Of a stretch of DNA of 24,027 nucleotides, positions 15,101 through 22,812 are shown piece after piece; within the stretch, counting starts at the first letter, position 1; every line of letters starts with the position of its first letter. The translations under genes were made by a program, and so were the position numbers. The stretch covers positions 1 to 24,027 of IMG/VR virus record IMGVR_UViG_3300037427_000790; one strand, written 5' to 3'. The DNA is from a virus. The notes beneath the pieces were generated by a model. The model saw only the letters and a list, made by a program, of their open reading frames with translations, was not told the DNA's origin and searched no databases.

Positions 15101-18100
15101 AGTTCACAGGGCAATTTTTCTTCGATTCAGTTTCTGAAGATTTATATATATATGATGGAAATGCTTATCAACCAATAACAACTTTAACAAAAGGTTCGCT
15201 GGTCTTTGGTGGTACTTTTAACGCTGGAACAAGTAAAGTTGCAAGTGTAACAACAGCAGGTGCAGCAGCAGGTTTAAGCGTTGGAAGTAATGTTCCAACT
15301 CCTACAAGTTCGACTGATGGTTTATATTTAGTAGTTGAAAATGCTGGAACCCCAAGTGCGCCAGCACCTGTAGTTGCACTTGCTCCACCAGATTACATTT
15401 TAGGTGTTACAAATACAGGTGGAAGTTCATGGGAAGAAATTGATTTATCACAGACTATTGCTGGGCAAGTTGCAAGCAATATTGTTTTCACTCCATATGG
15501 TCAAATTGGGGCAACTAATGTTCAAGATGCACTTCAAGAATTAGAAACAGAAAAACTAGCACTTACAGGTGGTACTGTCACGGGTCAAGTGCTATTTGGT
15601 CATACTGGATCGCTTGTTTTCGAGGGTGCAAGTGCTGACGCATATGAAACAACTTTAGGAGTAGTTGATCCAACTACAGCAGATAAAACAATACTTTTAC
15701 CTAATACTTCTGGAACTTTAATAACAAATAACGATTCTGGGACAGTGACTAGCTCAATGCTTGCTGATGGAACCATCGTTAATGCTGATATAAATGCTTC
15801 TGCTGCTATAGCCCTTACCAAGCTAGAAGGCATAACTGCTGCGAAAATAATTGTTGGTAATGGATCAGGCGTTGCTGCTCAAGTTTCTGTAACAGGTGAT
15901 ATATCAATATCTGATGCTGGGGTTGTTGCAATTACGGCTGCTTCCATTGTTAATGCTGATATTTCTAGCTCTGCTGCAATTACAGGTTCAAAGGTTACAA
16001 CTGGAACGACAAGTGCCGTTGGTGTTCTTCAATTAACAGATAGTGCCGCTTCCACTTCTGCTACTACGGCTGCAACTCCTGCTGCTGTAAAGATTGCGAA
16101 GGACGCTGCTGACGCTGCTGCTACAACAGCAAATGCGGCGTTGCCGAAAGCTGGCGGCACAATGACTGGCAATTTGATTCTGGATAATGCTTCGGAATTG
16201 CGTTTTACAGAAGCTGATTCAGATGGTGCAAATTACACAGCATTAAAAGCTCAGGCTCAGACTTCAGACATAACACTTACTCTTCCTGCTACAGCACCAA
16301 CTGCTAACCAGGTGCTTAAGGCTAATGCCAGCACACCTACCACTCTTGAATGGGCAACTGATACAACCAATACTGCTGCGGCAGATATAACTGGAACGAC
16401 TCTTGCTTCTAATGTTGTTGCAAGTTCTCTTACTTCAGTTGGGACTCTTACTTCTCTAACAGTTAGTGGAACAATAACTGGAGATGTAACTGGAGACTTA
16501 ACTGGTAACGCAGATACAGCAACAATATTGGCAACGGCAAGAACAATTGGTGGGGTTAGCTTTAATGGTTCAGCAAATATAGATTTACCAGGCGTTAATA
16601 CTGCTGGCAACCAAAACACAACAGGAAATGCAGCAACGGCAACAAAGTTTGCTTCTGCGGTCACAATTGGTGGTGTTAGTTTTGACGGTTCAGCAAATAT
16701 TGATCTTGCAGGTGTTAATACTGCTGGTACTCAAGACACGTCAGGTACAGCAGCACTCGCAACCCAGTTCACAGTCACAGCAAATAATGCAACAGATGAG
16801 ACTGTTTATCCGATTTTTGTAGATGCAGCTACTGGATCTCAAGGTGCTGAAACAGATTCTGCTTTAACTTACAACCCTTCAACTGGAGCTTTAACTACAA
16901 CAACCTTTATCGGAGCATTAACTGGAAATGTTACAGGGAATATTACTGGTAATACTTCTGGATCTTCTGGTTCATGTACTGGCAATGCTGCAACAGCAAC
17001 TGCTTTACAAACAGCAAGAACCATAGGGGGCGTTTCGTTTGACGGAACAGCAGCTATTGATCTTCCAGGTGTTAATGCAACTGGTAATCAAGACACCACA
17101 GGTAATGCTGCAACCTTTACGGCAACGGCTAATAATTCAACTGATGAAACTGTTTATCCTGTATTTATTGATGGAGCAACAGGAGCGCAGGGTGCAGAAA
17201 CAGATACAGGTTTTACTTATAATCCTTCTTCTGGAGCTTTAACTGCAACATCATTTGTAGGTGCGTTAACAGGTAACGCTTCTACAGCGACAGCACTTGC
17301 TACGGCTAGAACAATTGGAGGTGTTAGTTTCGATGGTACTGCTGATATAGCTTTACCAGGTGTTAATAGTGCAGGTAGTCAAAGTACTACTGGTAACGCT
17401 GCTACGGCAACAAAACTTGCTGCAACTGTAGATATAAACGGTGTTGCTTTTGATGGTTCTGCTGATATTACGGTTACTGCTGCTGCTGGAACATTAACTG
17501 GTGCGACTCTTGCTAGTGGAGTAACAGCATCAAGTTTGACTTCTGTTGGCACTCTTGGAAGTTTGGCAGTTAGTGGAAATGCAACTGTTGGTGGAAATGC
17601 AACTATTACTGGAAATCTAGTTGTAAATGGAACTACTACAACGGTTTCAAGTACTACCGTTGAAGTCGCTGATAAAAATATAGAACTTGGCAAGGTTTCA
17701 AGTCCTGATGATACAAGTGCAGATGGAGGAGGTATAACTTTACTTGGAGCTACAAATAAGACATGGAATTGGGTTAACGCTACTGACGCTTGGACATCTT
17801 CTGAGCATATTGCTTTACCAGATGACAAGAAAATATTATTTGGGGCTGGAACAGACTTAAGTATTTATTCAGATGGATCTGAGGGCATACTTGGGATTCC
17901 AGATGGAGGAACACTCAAGATTAAAGATGGTAGTAATACAATGGCTACTTTCTCAGGAGCCAGTAATCAATTAGATATTGGGGTTCATACTGTTTTCATT
18001 GGTGCTTCAAGCAACGCCGCTTGGGACAAAGCAAATAATAGATTTAGCGGAACAATTACAGAGATAAATGTTACTGCTAATAATTCAACAGATGAGACTT

Positions 18101-18654
18101 GCTATCCATTATTTGCTGACGGTGCAACAGGTAGCCAAGGGGCTGAATCAGATACAGGTTTAACTTATAACCCTTCTAGTGGATTGTTAACCAGTACTGG
18201 TTTTGCAGGGGCATTGACTGGAAACGTCACAGGTAATGTTTCTGGATCAGCAGCGACAGTAACGACTGCGGCTCAAACGGCAATTACTTCTGTTGGCACG
18301 TTAACTGGGCTGACTGTAAGTGGAAATATTTCAATGACAGGCACAGGAGCAATTGATGTTGCTGCTGGTACAACTGCACAAAGGCCAGGTTCTGCTTCGG
18401 CTGGAATGTTTAGATATAACTCAACAACTACCAAGTTTGAAGGATATACAACAGGTTGGGGTGCAATTGGTGGTGGGGCTGGAGCGACTGGTGGTGGCTC
18501 TGATGAAGTATTTGTAGAGAACGATCAAACAATTACGACTAATTACACAATAGGTAATGGATCTGCAAAAAATGCTAGCTCAGTTGGCGATTTAGCTATA
18601 AACTCAGGAGTAACGGTTACAGTACCAGCAAATGCTCGCTGGGTAATTCTCTAA
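12145..18654 (+). CDS. Giant repeat-built tail fibre protein
   Basis: This 2,169-residue protein is very poor in aromatic and basic residues and rich in Ala, Thr, Gly, Ile and Asp. Residues 1-65 (ADLQISQLPQLLEADLAGGD onward) are a non-repeat attachment domain typical of fibres in marine phages. Residues 71-770 are about 70 decapeptide units (consensus AANAIGASEL / ADDAVDTAAI). A middle region carries TGQFFFDSVSEDLYIYDG near 990 and PKAGGTMTGNL near 1333. From about 1467 there are modules of TIGGVSFDGSANIDLPGVN and VTANNSTDETVYP. The end (2076-2169) reads TTAQRPGSASAGMFRYN and closes with a beta-rich tip (VTVPANARWVIL). No C-terminal chaperone domain or collagen region is seen. ATG has only a weak purine run before it. 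Confidence 0.88.
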   Translation: MADLQISQLPQLLEADLAGGDELAIVDDSASETKRITAKALIEKGVALIDAGSIPGTALASLGTGTVNTAAVADDAITAAKIVAGAVGASEIADGSITATEIAANTITATQIGTNAIGASELADNAVDTAAIADAAVTAVKIADATITYAKLNLSDGDIAGAKIANNSLTAGQIAANAIGASELADDAVDTNAIANVAVTGSKIASNAITNIKITDATITGAKLVNDTITSTQIAANAITASELADDAVDTAAILDDAVTSGKLAAGAVDTTALGAAAVTGAKIAGTTITAANIAAGTITATELAANSVGASEIAANAVGASELADDAVDTAAIVNAAVTNAKIADGTITYAKLNLSDGDIPAAKIAAGAIGNTQIAANAVGATELANDAVDTAAIQNLAVTGAKIAATTITGAKIAATTIEAGNIAANTITASEIAANAIGASELADNAVDTAAIVDAAVTNDKIANTTIAYAKLNLSNGDIAGAKIADNSLTATQIAANAIGSSELANNAVDTNAIADDAVTGAKIAAATIEGANIVTGTITATQLAADSVGASEIAANAVGASELADDAVDTAAIANLAVTGAKIANATVTAAKLSLSAGDIDGTKIANDSLTATQIAANAITASELADNAVDTAALAANSVTAAKIAANAVGASELADDAVDTAAVANGAITTAKLADGAVTTAKLSGTIEAGTLADGAVTTAKLADDAVTAAKLGAGAVDTTALGATSVTTAKIAAGAVTDAKVATGISGTKLTDATITAAKLNTANIDRSLNVASGNLGINNVISAGTSAGISYNAQGLITATTALVASDLPVATTSAVGGVSIASAGGLSVTGAGALSIAATTTGATATKVTFNNFGQITATSTLAAADLPVATASAVGAVSVPTGGPLSVDSNGAITVVDSGVTAGTGIKVTVDAKGRVTNLATLSDSDLPNHSAALLTSGSIPTARIANDAITGTKLANASTTLFGSVGQTGFPTSEFTGQFFFDSVSEDLYIYDGNAYQPITTLTKGSLVFGGTFNAGTSKVASVTTAGAAAGLSVGSNVPTPTSSTDGLYLVVENAGTPSAPAPVVALAPPDYILGVTNTGGSSWEEIDLSQTIAGQVASNIVFTPYGQIGATNVQDALQELETEKLALTGGTVTGQVLFGHTGSLVFEGASADAYETTLGVVDPTTADKTILLPNTSGTLITNNDSGTVTSSMLADGTIVNADINASAAIALTKLEGITAAKIIVGNGSGVAAQVSVTGDISISDAGVVAITAASIVNADISSSAAITGSKVTTGTTSAVGVLQLTDSAASTSATTAATPAAVKIAKDAADAAATTANAALPKAGGTMTGNLILDNASELRFTEADSDGANYTALKAQAQTSDITLTLPATAPTANQVLKANASTPTTLEWATDTTNTAAADITGTTLASNVVASSLTSVGTLTSLTVSGTITGDVTGDLTGNADTATILATARTIGGVSFNGSANIDLPGVNTAGNQNTTGNAATATKFASAVTIGGVSFDGSANIDLAGVNTAGTQDTSGTAALATQFTVTANNATDETVYPIFVDAATGSQGAETDSALTYNPSTGALTTTTFIGALTGNVTGNITGNTSGSSGSCTGNAATATALQTARTIGGVSFDGTAAIDLPGVNATGNQDTTGNAATFTATANNSTDETVYPVFIDGATGAQGAETDTGFTYNPSSGALTATSFVGALTGNASTATALATARTIGGVSFDGTADIALPGVNSAGSQSTTGNAATATKLAATVDINGVAFDGSADITVTAAAGTLTGATLASGVTASSLTSVGTLGSLAVSGNATVGGNATITGNLVVNGTTTTVSSTTVEVADKNIELGKVSSPDDTSADGGGITLLGATNKTWNWVNATDAWTSSEHIALPDDKKILFGAGTDLSIYSDGSEGILGIPDGGTLKIKDGSNTMATFSGASNQLDIGVHTVFIGASSNAAWDKANNRFSGTITEINVTANNSTDETCYPLFADGATGSQGAESDTGLTYNPSSGLLTSTGFAGALTGNVTGNVSGSAATVTTAAQTAITSVGTLTGLTVSGNISMTGTGAIDVAAGTTAQRPGSASAGMFRYNSTTTKFEGYTTGWGAIGGGAGATGGGSDEVFVENDQTITTNYTIGNGSAKNASSVGDLAINSGVTVTVPANARWVIL
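12355..14454 (+). repeat. Decapeptide (30-bp) tandem array in the fibre gene, about 70 units
   Basis: Residues 71-770 read in strict 10-residue register, for example ADNAVDTAAI, ADAAVTAVKI, ADATITYAKL. Ile, Val or Leu recurs at every fifth position. The register slips by two in four 12-residue units of type NLSDGDIAGAKI (residues 153-164, 355-366, 477-488, 599-610) and by one in 9-residue units near 691 and 751. The four long units recur at about 122-202-residue spacing, implying a higher-order superrepeat. The regularity suggests a solenoid-like shaft. Confidence 0.9.
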
Positions 18655-19620
18655 AATGGCTTACGGAACACTTAAAGCAGATTCGATTGTTTACGACAAT
18701 TCGGGATCAGATGTAGCACTTACTGTCTCAACCATACCTACTGGTGCATCTCCGACATTTACAGGAAATGTAACTATAAATGGTCAAGGTGATCTTCGTC
18801 TTGCTGATAGTGATTCAAGTAATTATGTCGGCTTTCAAGCTCCTGGCACAGTTTCAAGCAATGTGCTTTGGACGCTTCCTGGAGCAGATGGTTCCGCAGG
18901 CCAGCAGCTTACTACGGATGGATCGGGAACGCTCTCATGGTCTGCTGCTGTAAATGTTCAGGCGGCAAGTTTAACTGGAACAACAATGGCATCTGGTGTT
19001 GTCACCAGTTCTTTGACAACAGTTGGAACTTTAACTGGACTGACTATTGATGGCGATGTCACATTCACAGGAGCAAGTTCAAACGGCACATGGGACAAGT
19101 CAGCAGATGCGTTTGTTGGAAATTTAACTGGTACTGCTTCTACAGCCACAGAAGCAACAAATGTCACGGTTACAGCTAATAACTCAACAAATGAAACTGT
19201 TTACCCATTATTTGTAGATGGGGCTACAGGAACCCAAGGTGCTGAGACTGATACTGGTTTAAGCTATAACCCTAGTTCAGGTCAATTAACAGCTACTAAG
19301 TTTGTTGGTGCAGCAACAGCATTAGACGGATCAAGAACAATAGGAGGAGTAGTTTTTGACAATACAGGAAACATTGATCTTCCTGGCGTTAATACTGCTG
19401 GTAATCAAAATACAAGTGGAACAGCAGCATTAGCAACTGAATTTACGGTTACAGCTAATAACTCAACTGATGAGACTGTTTATCCTTTATTTGCTGATGG
19501 TAATACAGGTAGTCAAGGGGCAGAAACTGATACAGGACTTACTTACAACCCTTCAAGTGGACTTCTTACTAGTACAGGGTTTGTAGGAAATGTCACAGGT
19601 AACTGTTCTGGAACTGCTGC
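16531..19620 (+). repeat. Fibre modules shared by two adjacent genes
   Basis: Two module types recur. A TIGGVSFDG/LPGVNTAGNQ type starts at 16543, 16663, 17020 and 17311, with a variant near 17431 and a copy in the next gene at 19337. The first two are exactly 120 bases apart. A VTANNSTDETVYP/GAETDTGLTYNPSSG type begins near 16774, 17119 and 18069, and in the next gene near 19168 and 19448. Linkers of type TSVGTLTSLTVSG occur in both genes. The DNA of the copies differs at synonymous sites. Confidence 0.85.
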
Positions 19621-20230
19621 AACGGTTACGGGTGCTGCTCAAACTGCAATCACTTCTGTTGGAACGCTTACTGCTTTAACAACAAGTGGTCTTCTTACCG
19701 TAGAAAATAATGCACCAAAAATAAAACTTATTGATAGTGACGCAACTGGGACTCCAGAAGCAATGATAGATGGTTCAGGTGGTGATCTTGTTTTAGAAGT
19801 TGATAAAGACGATGAGAAAGGGACTTCACTTTTCAAAATAAAAATTGATGGAAGTCAAAAGATGGAGCTTACAGGAGGAGGAAATGCTTCGTTTACTGGA
19901 TCAGTTACAGATTCAAAAGGAGATGTTCGTTCTGTCCCAACCAGAAATGAAACGAGTGCTTACACACTTGTAGCTGCTGACGCTGGTAAATGTATTACTG
20001 CTGATAATGGTGTAACGGTTCCAAATGGGGTCTTCTCTGCTGGAGATGTCATTACTATTGTCAACATGGCAACTTCAGATAAAGTTATTACTCAAGGATC
20101 AAGTTTAACAATGCGAAATACTGGAGATGATGGCAATACTGGCAACGTAACAGTTAAGAAGTATGCTATGTGTACGCTTATCTTTACATCATCTAGTGTT
20201 TGTTTCTTCTCTACTACCGCTAAAGCATAG
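18656..20230 (+). CDS. Second tail fibre protein sharing modules with the giant fibre
   Basis: This 524-residue protein starts one base after the upstream stop. The N-terminus AYGTLKADSIVYDNSGSDVA is a different attachment segment from that of the giant fibre. It then repeats the same units: VTANNSTNETVYPLFVDG near residue 171, a TIGGVVFDN module near 228 and a second VTANNSTDETVYP module near 265. The C-terminal part from about 422 (SKGDVRSVPTRNETSAYTL, then DAGKCITADNGVTVP) is unique and ends in a beta-rich tip with two Cys. Likely a receptor-binding or branched fibre, perhaps made trimeric with or beside the giant fibre. It has no Shine-Dalgarno sequence, and reinitiation after the upstream stop is likely. 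Confidence 0.8.
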   Translation: MAYGTLKADSIVYDNSGSDVALTVSTIPTGASPTFTGNVTINGQGDLRLADSDSSNYVGFQAPGTVSSNVLWTLPGADGSAGQQLTTDGSGTLSWSAAVNVQAASLTGTTMASGVVTSSLTTVGTLTGLTIDGDVTFTGASSNGTWDKSADAFVGNLTGTASTATEATNVTVTANNSTNETVYPLFVDGATGTQGAETDTGLSYNPSSGQLTATKFVGAATALDGSRTIGGVVFDNTGNIDLPGVNTAGNQNTSGTAALATEFTVTANNSTDETVYPLFADGNTGSQGAETDTGLTYNPSSGLLTSTGFVGNVTGNCSGTAATVTGAAQTAITSVGTLTALTTSGLLTVENNAPKIKLIDSDATGTPEAMIDGSGGDLVLEVDKDDEKGTSLFKIKIDGSQKMELTGGGNASFTGSVTDSKGDVRSVPTRNETSAYTLVAADAGKCITADNGVTVPNGVFSAGDVITIVNMATSDKVITQGSSLTMRNTGDDGNTGNVTVKKYAMCTLIFTSSSVCFFSTTAKA

Positions 20231-20234
20231 GAGG
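20229..20234 (+). promoter_or_regulatory. Strong Shine-Dalgarno site AGGAGG for the glycine-rich protein
   Basis: AGGAGG lies 8 bases before ATG 20243 and overlaps the TAG stop of the upstream fibre gene. Most other genes here lack a comparable site, so translation of the glycine-rich gene is probably favoured. Confidence 0.8.
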
Positions 20235-20242
20235 TTTTAAAC

Positions 20243-21031
20243 ATGCCAACACAACAAATTCTTTTAGGTACTACTCTTAGTTCTGGTGCGCCTCCAGGGG
20301 AATCGGTTTATGACAATACTGGTGCATATCAGTTTACAGTTCCTTCTGGGGTAACTAGTATTTCTGTTTATTTATGTGGCGGCGGTGGTCATGGCCCTAA
20401 TGATATGGGTGGATCTGGTTCGGCTGGAGGTGGTGCTGCAATTTCTTATGTGAATAATATCGCTGTCTCTGCTGGGGATGTATTTGATATAAATGTGGGT
20501 GCTGGTGGTACTGGTGGTAGCAGTTCGGTTGGAGGGCAATCTTGGTTTCAAGGGGTTACAGGACAGAATGCCAATTACACTGGTCAAGACATGGTAACTG
20601 GAGGTAACGGTGGTACTGGTGGATATTCTCCTAGTCCTTCTCATCCATCAGGTAGAGTAGATAGCCAAGGCTATGGAGCTTGGGCTGGAACGGCTGCAAA
20701 CCCTGGAAGCCCTTCAAAATACTTTGGTTACGCTCAGACCAAAGGCAATACAGGAACAAATGGTGTTGCCTGTGGTGCTACCCCTATGACTGGAGTAGGA
20801 AACTATTTTGGTGGGCCTGGTGGTGGAGGAACTTCTTACGATAGTGATTTTAGTGGACAATCTGGAGCTTATGGTGCGCAACATGGTGGACATGGTGGAA
20901 TCATGGGTGGCGGTGGTGGCCCAGGTAATGCTCAAGATGGAGGAACTGGTGCAAGAGGTGGTGTACGTGTAGTTTGGCCTGGTGATGTATATAGTTTCCC
21001 TAGCAACGCACCTGATAATCTTGGTTCTTAA
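20243..21031 (+). CDS. Glycine-rich adhesin-like tail fibre protein
   Basis: This 262-residue protein has a short N-terminal part (1-45, ending FTVPSGVTSISVYLC, a strand seen in many glycine-rich tip proteins). From residue 46 it is dominated by Gly runs: GGGGHGPNDMGGSGSAGGG, GAGGTGGSSSVGG, GGPGGGGTSY, GGHGGIMGGGGGPG and GGTGARGGVRVVW. Such runs match the polyglycine-II sandwich of T4-like gp38 adhesins or glycine-rich capsid/fibre tips, where loops between the runs bind receptor. AGGAGG (20229-20234), overlapping the upstream stop codon and 8 bases before the ATG, is the best Shine-Dalgarno site in the window and suggests strong expression. Its place after two fibres suggests a receptor-binding tip. 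Receptor specificity cannot be read from the sequence. Confidence 0.72.
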   Translation: MPTQQILLGTTLSSGAPPGESVYDNTGAYQFTVPSGVTSISVYLCGGGGHGPNDMGGSGSAGGGAAISYVNNIAVSAGDVFDINVGAGGTGGSSSVGGQSWFQGVTGQNANYTGQDMVTGGNGGTGGYSPSPSHPSGRVDSQGYGAWAGTAANPGSPSKYFGYAQTKGNTGTNGVACGATPMTGVGNYFGGPGGGGTSYDSDFSGQSGAYGAQHGGHGGIMGGGGGPGNAQDGGTGARGGVRVVWPGDVYSFPSNAPDNLGS

Positions 21032-21033
21032 AA

Positions 21034-21510
21034 ATGGCTCACAATTACAATCTACTAATTAAATTTGATTCCAATAATCAGCCAGTAGGACTTCCTATGG
21101 CTGAACAAAATGTAATTTATTTATTTCCTGATCACGATTGGACAAAAGGTTATCCTGCTGGTTATGCAAAACTTGTAAGAACTGACCCTAATTTAGGTAC
21201 TTATGAGAAATTAGATCCTGCTTATAATTTTCAAGGTTTAGATGGACATGAATGTGTATTAGTAGAACCATCAGGAGAAGGTGATGAACTGCCTTATTTC
21301 ACTTCTAAATGGCATATTATTCCAATGACAGATGAAGAGAAAAAGGCTTATCAAGATAGAGTTAAAGCAGATTGGGCAGGAGGCCCGAATTACGCATCAT
21401 GGACATTTAATGAATCAAAATGTAACTATGATCCTCCTAAACCGTATCCTATAGATGGACAAAATTATCTTTGGGATGAAGATACAACATCATGGAAATT
21501 AAGTGAGTGA
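21034..21510 (+). CDS. Conserved-type small protein with YLWDE motif, fibre cluster
   Basis: This 158-residue acidic protein carries KFDSNNQPVGLPMAEQN near the start, a DELPYFTSKWHIIPMTDEEK segment and the C-terminal pattern W.F.E....Y.PP.P.P.DG..YLWDE....W (residues 126-155). The pattern is common in proteins located beside fibre genes in marine phages, where fibre assembly or a decorating role is sometimes suggested. No catalytic motif is visible. It starts two bases after the glycine-rich gene and overlaps the next gene by eight bases, so it belongs to the same operon. The function is unknown. Confidence 0.6.
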   Translation: MAHNYNLLIKFDSNNQPVGLPMAEQNVIYLFPDHDWTKGYPAGYAKLVRTDPNLGTYEKLDPAYNFQGLDGHECVLVEPSGEGDELPYFTSKWHIIPMTDEEKKAYQDRVKADWAGGPNYASWTFNESKCNYDPPKPYPIDGQNYLWDEDTTSWKLSE

Positions 21511-22078
21511 TTTTCTAGTAAAAGGTTTTGAAGTTGTAGAAGATATTATTTCTTCAGAGAAATTATTATTATTAAAAGAACGTATTAGCTATTTAGACAA
21601 AACAAATTCTTTTAGTCGAAAAGATGAATTAGTTCCAAATGCTAAACATATTTATGGAGATATAGTTTTTGATAATTTACTTCTTGATATTAAATCTGTA
21701 GTAGAAAAGATTACTAATAAGAAATTAATTGAACAATATTCTTATTTAAGATTATATTCCCCTGGAGATGTTATGTATAAACATAAAGATAGAAATAGTT
21801 GTGAATATTCTGTTAGTTTATGTATAGATTCAAATTTAATCACATTATATCCATTAATGGTTGAGGATAAAAATAAACAGATTAATGCTGTATGTTTAGA
21901 ACCTGGTTCGGCGGTTGTTTATGCTGGAACAGAATTAGTGCATTGGCGTGATATGTTTTTAGGTAAATATTTAGCACAAGTTTTTTTGCATTATGTAGAT
22001 GCTGATGGCCCTTATAAAGATCAAAAGTATGATGGTAGAAAAGCTCTTGGAAAAAGTTTTACTACAAAATGTCTTTAG
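21503..22078 (+). CDS. 2-oxoglutarate/Fe(II) oxygenase-like protein, first of three
   Basis: This 191-residue protein starts at GTG 21503 in an eight-base overlap with the previous gene. It has the double-stranded beta-helix signature of 2OG/Fe(II) oxygenases: His94-Lys-Asp96 in YKHKDRNSCEYS, and a distal His147 in GTELVHWRD, followed by QVFLHYVDADG. The R.NSCE.S and HWR motifs recall oxygenases from marine phages. The basic residue usually found about ten positions after the distal His, which holds the oxoglutarate, is not obvious (Gln159). The iron site looks intact but co-substrate binding may be altered. The substrate is unknown. Fibre genes directly upstream suggest that tail proteins are one possible target. 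The region is more AT-rich than the fibre genes. Confidence 0.75.
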   Translation: MSDFLVKGFEVVEDIISSEKLLLLKERISYLDKTNSFSRKDELVPNAKHIYGDIVFDNLLLDIKSVVEKITNKKLIEQYSYLRLYSPGDVMYKHKDRNSCEYSVSLCIDSNLITLYPLMVEDKNKQINAVCLEPGSAVVYAGTELVHWRDMFLGKYLAQVFLHYVDADGPYKDQKYDGRKALGKSFTTKCL

Positions 22079-22566
22079 AAATAAACGATAATTTTTTAAC
22101 TTCAGAAGAATATGGTCAATTAAATGATTTCATAAAATCAGGAAGTTTTCCTTGGTTTTATCGTCCATGCAAAGTAGAAGATAATGATAATATTCCTCAG
22201 TTAACGCATACTTTTTATGATAATTGTGAACCTAGAATGTATTACAAACATTTATATCCTTTATTGTTAAAAATGGATATAAGGTCAATTATAAGAATAA
22301 AAGCAAATACAACTTTTGCTTATGAAAATAATTTAAAAACAAAAGCACATGTTGATTTAGGCAGTTTATCAATGATAGGCAGGAAAACCTCAATTTTTTA
22401 TATGGATACAACTAATGGATCTACTTTTTTCCCAGAATTGAATGAAGAAGTTGAATGCTTAGAAAATAGATTAATTACTTTTGATTCTTCTTGTCTTCAT
22501 GGAGCAATTCTTCATACAGGTGAATTTCTTAGCAGACGAGTAGTAATTAATTTGAACTATTTCTAG
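22069..22566 (+). CDS. 2-oxoglutarate/Fe(II) oxygenase-like protein, second of three
   Basis: This 165-residue protein overlaps the previous gene by 10 bases. It has a complete facial triad and co-substrate residue: His94-Val-Asp96 in KTKAHVDLGSLS, distal His144 in DSSCLHGA, and Arg156/Arg157 in FLSRRVVINLNYF, 12-13 residues after that His. MIGRKTSIFYMDTTNGST and TFFPELNEEVECLENRLIT supply the strands between. Its sequence is unlike that of the preceding oxygenase, so the two are probably not recent duplicates. The reaction type (hydroxylation using O2 and 2-oxoglutarate) follows from the family; the substrate is unknown. The strongest of the three for an intact active site. Confidence 0.8.
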   Translation: MSLEINDNFLTSEEYGQLNDFIKSGSFPWFYRPCKVEDNDNIPQLTHTFYDNCEPRMYYKHLYPLLLKMDIRSIIRIKANTTFAYENNLKTKAHVDLGSLSMIGRKTSIFYMDTTNGSTFFPELNEEVECLENRLITFDSSCLHGAILHTGEFLSRRVVINLNYF

Positions 22567-22579
22567 TATTGGCTATAAT
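22552..22579 (+). promoter_or_regulatory. Sigma-70-type promoter before the small-gene cluster
   Basis: TTGAAC (22552-22557), a 16-base spacer and a perfect TATAAT (22574-22579) lie across the end of the second oxygenase gene and the 36-base gap before ATG 22603. RNA would start near 22586. It would drive the coiled-coil gene, two membrane protein genes and the third oxygenase. Confidence 0.7.
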
Positions 22580-22602
22580 CTTAAAGCATATACACTTTAT
22601 CT

Positions 22603-22812
22603 ATGTCTACTATCTCTGAATTAGACGCTGCTGTTGAAGAATACAACGGTGTCGTTAAAAGACAGCAAGAAGCAAACAAAGCTGAACTTGAACCACTTGC
22701 AGTAAAAATCCAACAGTTGCAAGGTCAAATTATTAACGAAGCTAGAGAAGCTGATCAGAATCCACATGTTTGTGATCCAAACGTTGCTAATGGTGAGGTC
22801 GCTCCTGAATGA
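22603..22812 (+). CDS. Small coiled-coil protein
   Basis: This 69-residue protein is mainly one charged helix. ELDAAVEEYNGVVKRQQEAN continuing to LAVKIQQLQGQI shows heptad spacing of hydrophobics, followed by a loose C-terminus with a single Cys (PHVCDPN). It is the first gene after the promoter at 22574 and overlaps the next gene in an ATGA arrangement. No family is recognised. Small coiled coils next to a membrane protein gene could be spanin-like or structural, but there is no lipobox or signal anchor here, so a lysis role is not supported. Cytoplasmic or virion location is open. Confidence 0.68.
   Translation: MSTISELDAAVEEYNGVVKRQQEANKAELEPLAVKIQQLQGQIINEAREADQNPHVCDPNVANGEVAPE

Noticed and set aside
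12174-17828. Several long open frames on the minus strand within the fibre gene (for example 12588-13166 and 17379-17828)
   Set aside because: They are read from the complement of Ala/Thr/Gly/Ile-rich repeats, which contains few stops. They give low-complexity Ala/Val/Ser products and have no start signals.
16810-18150. Collagen-like G-x-y segments (GATGSQGAE and similar)
   Set aside because: Only about three triplets occur per copy, within longer modules that are not collagen-like.
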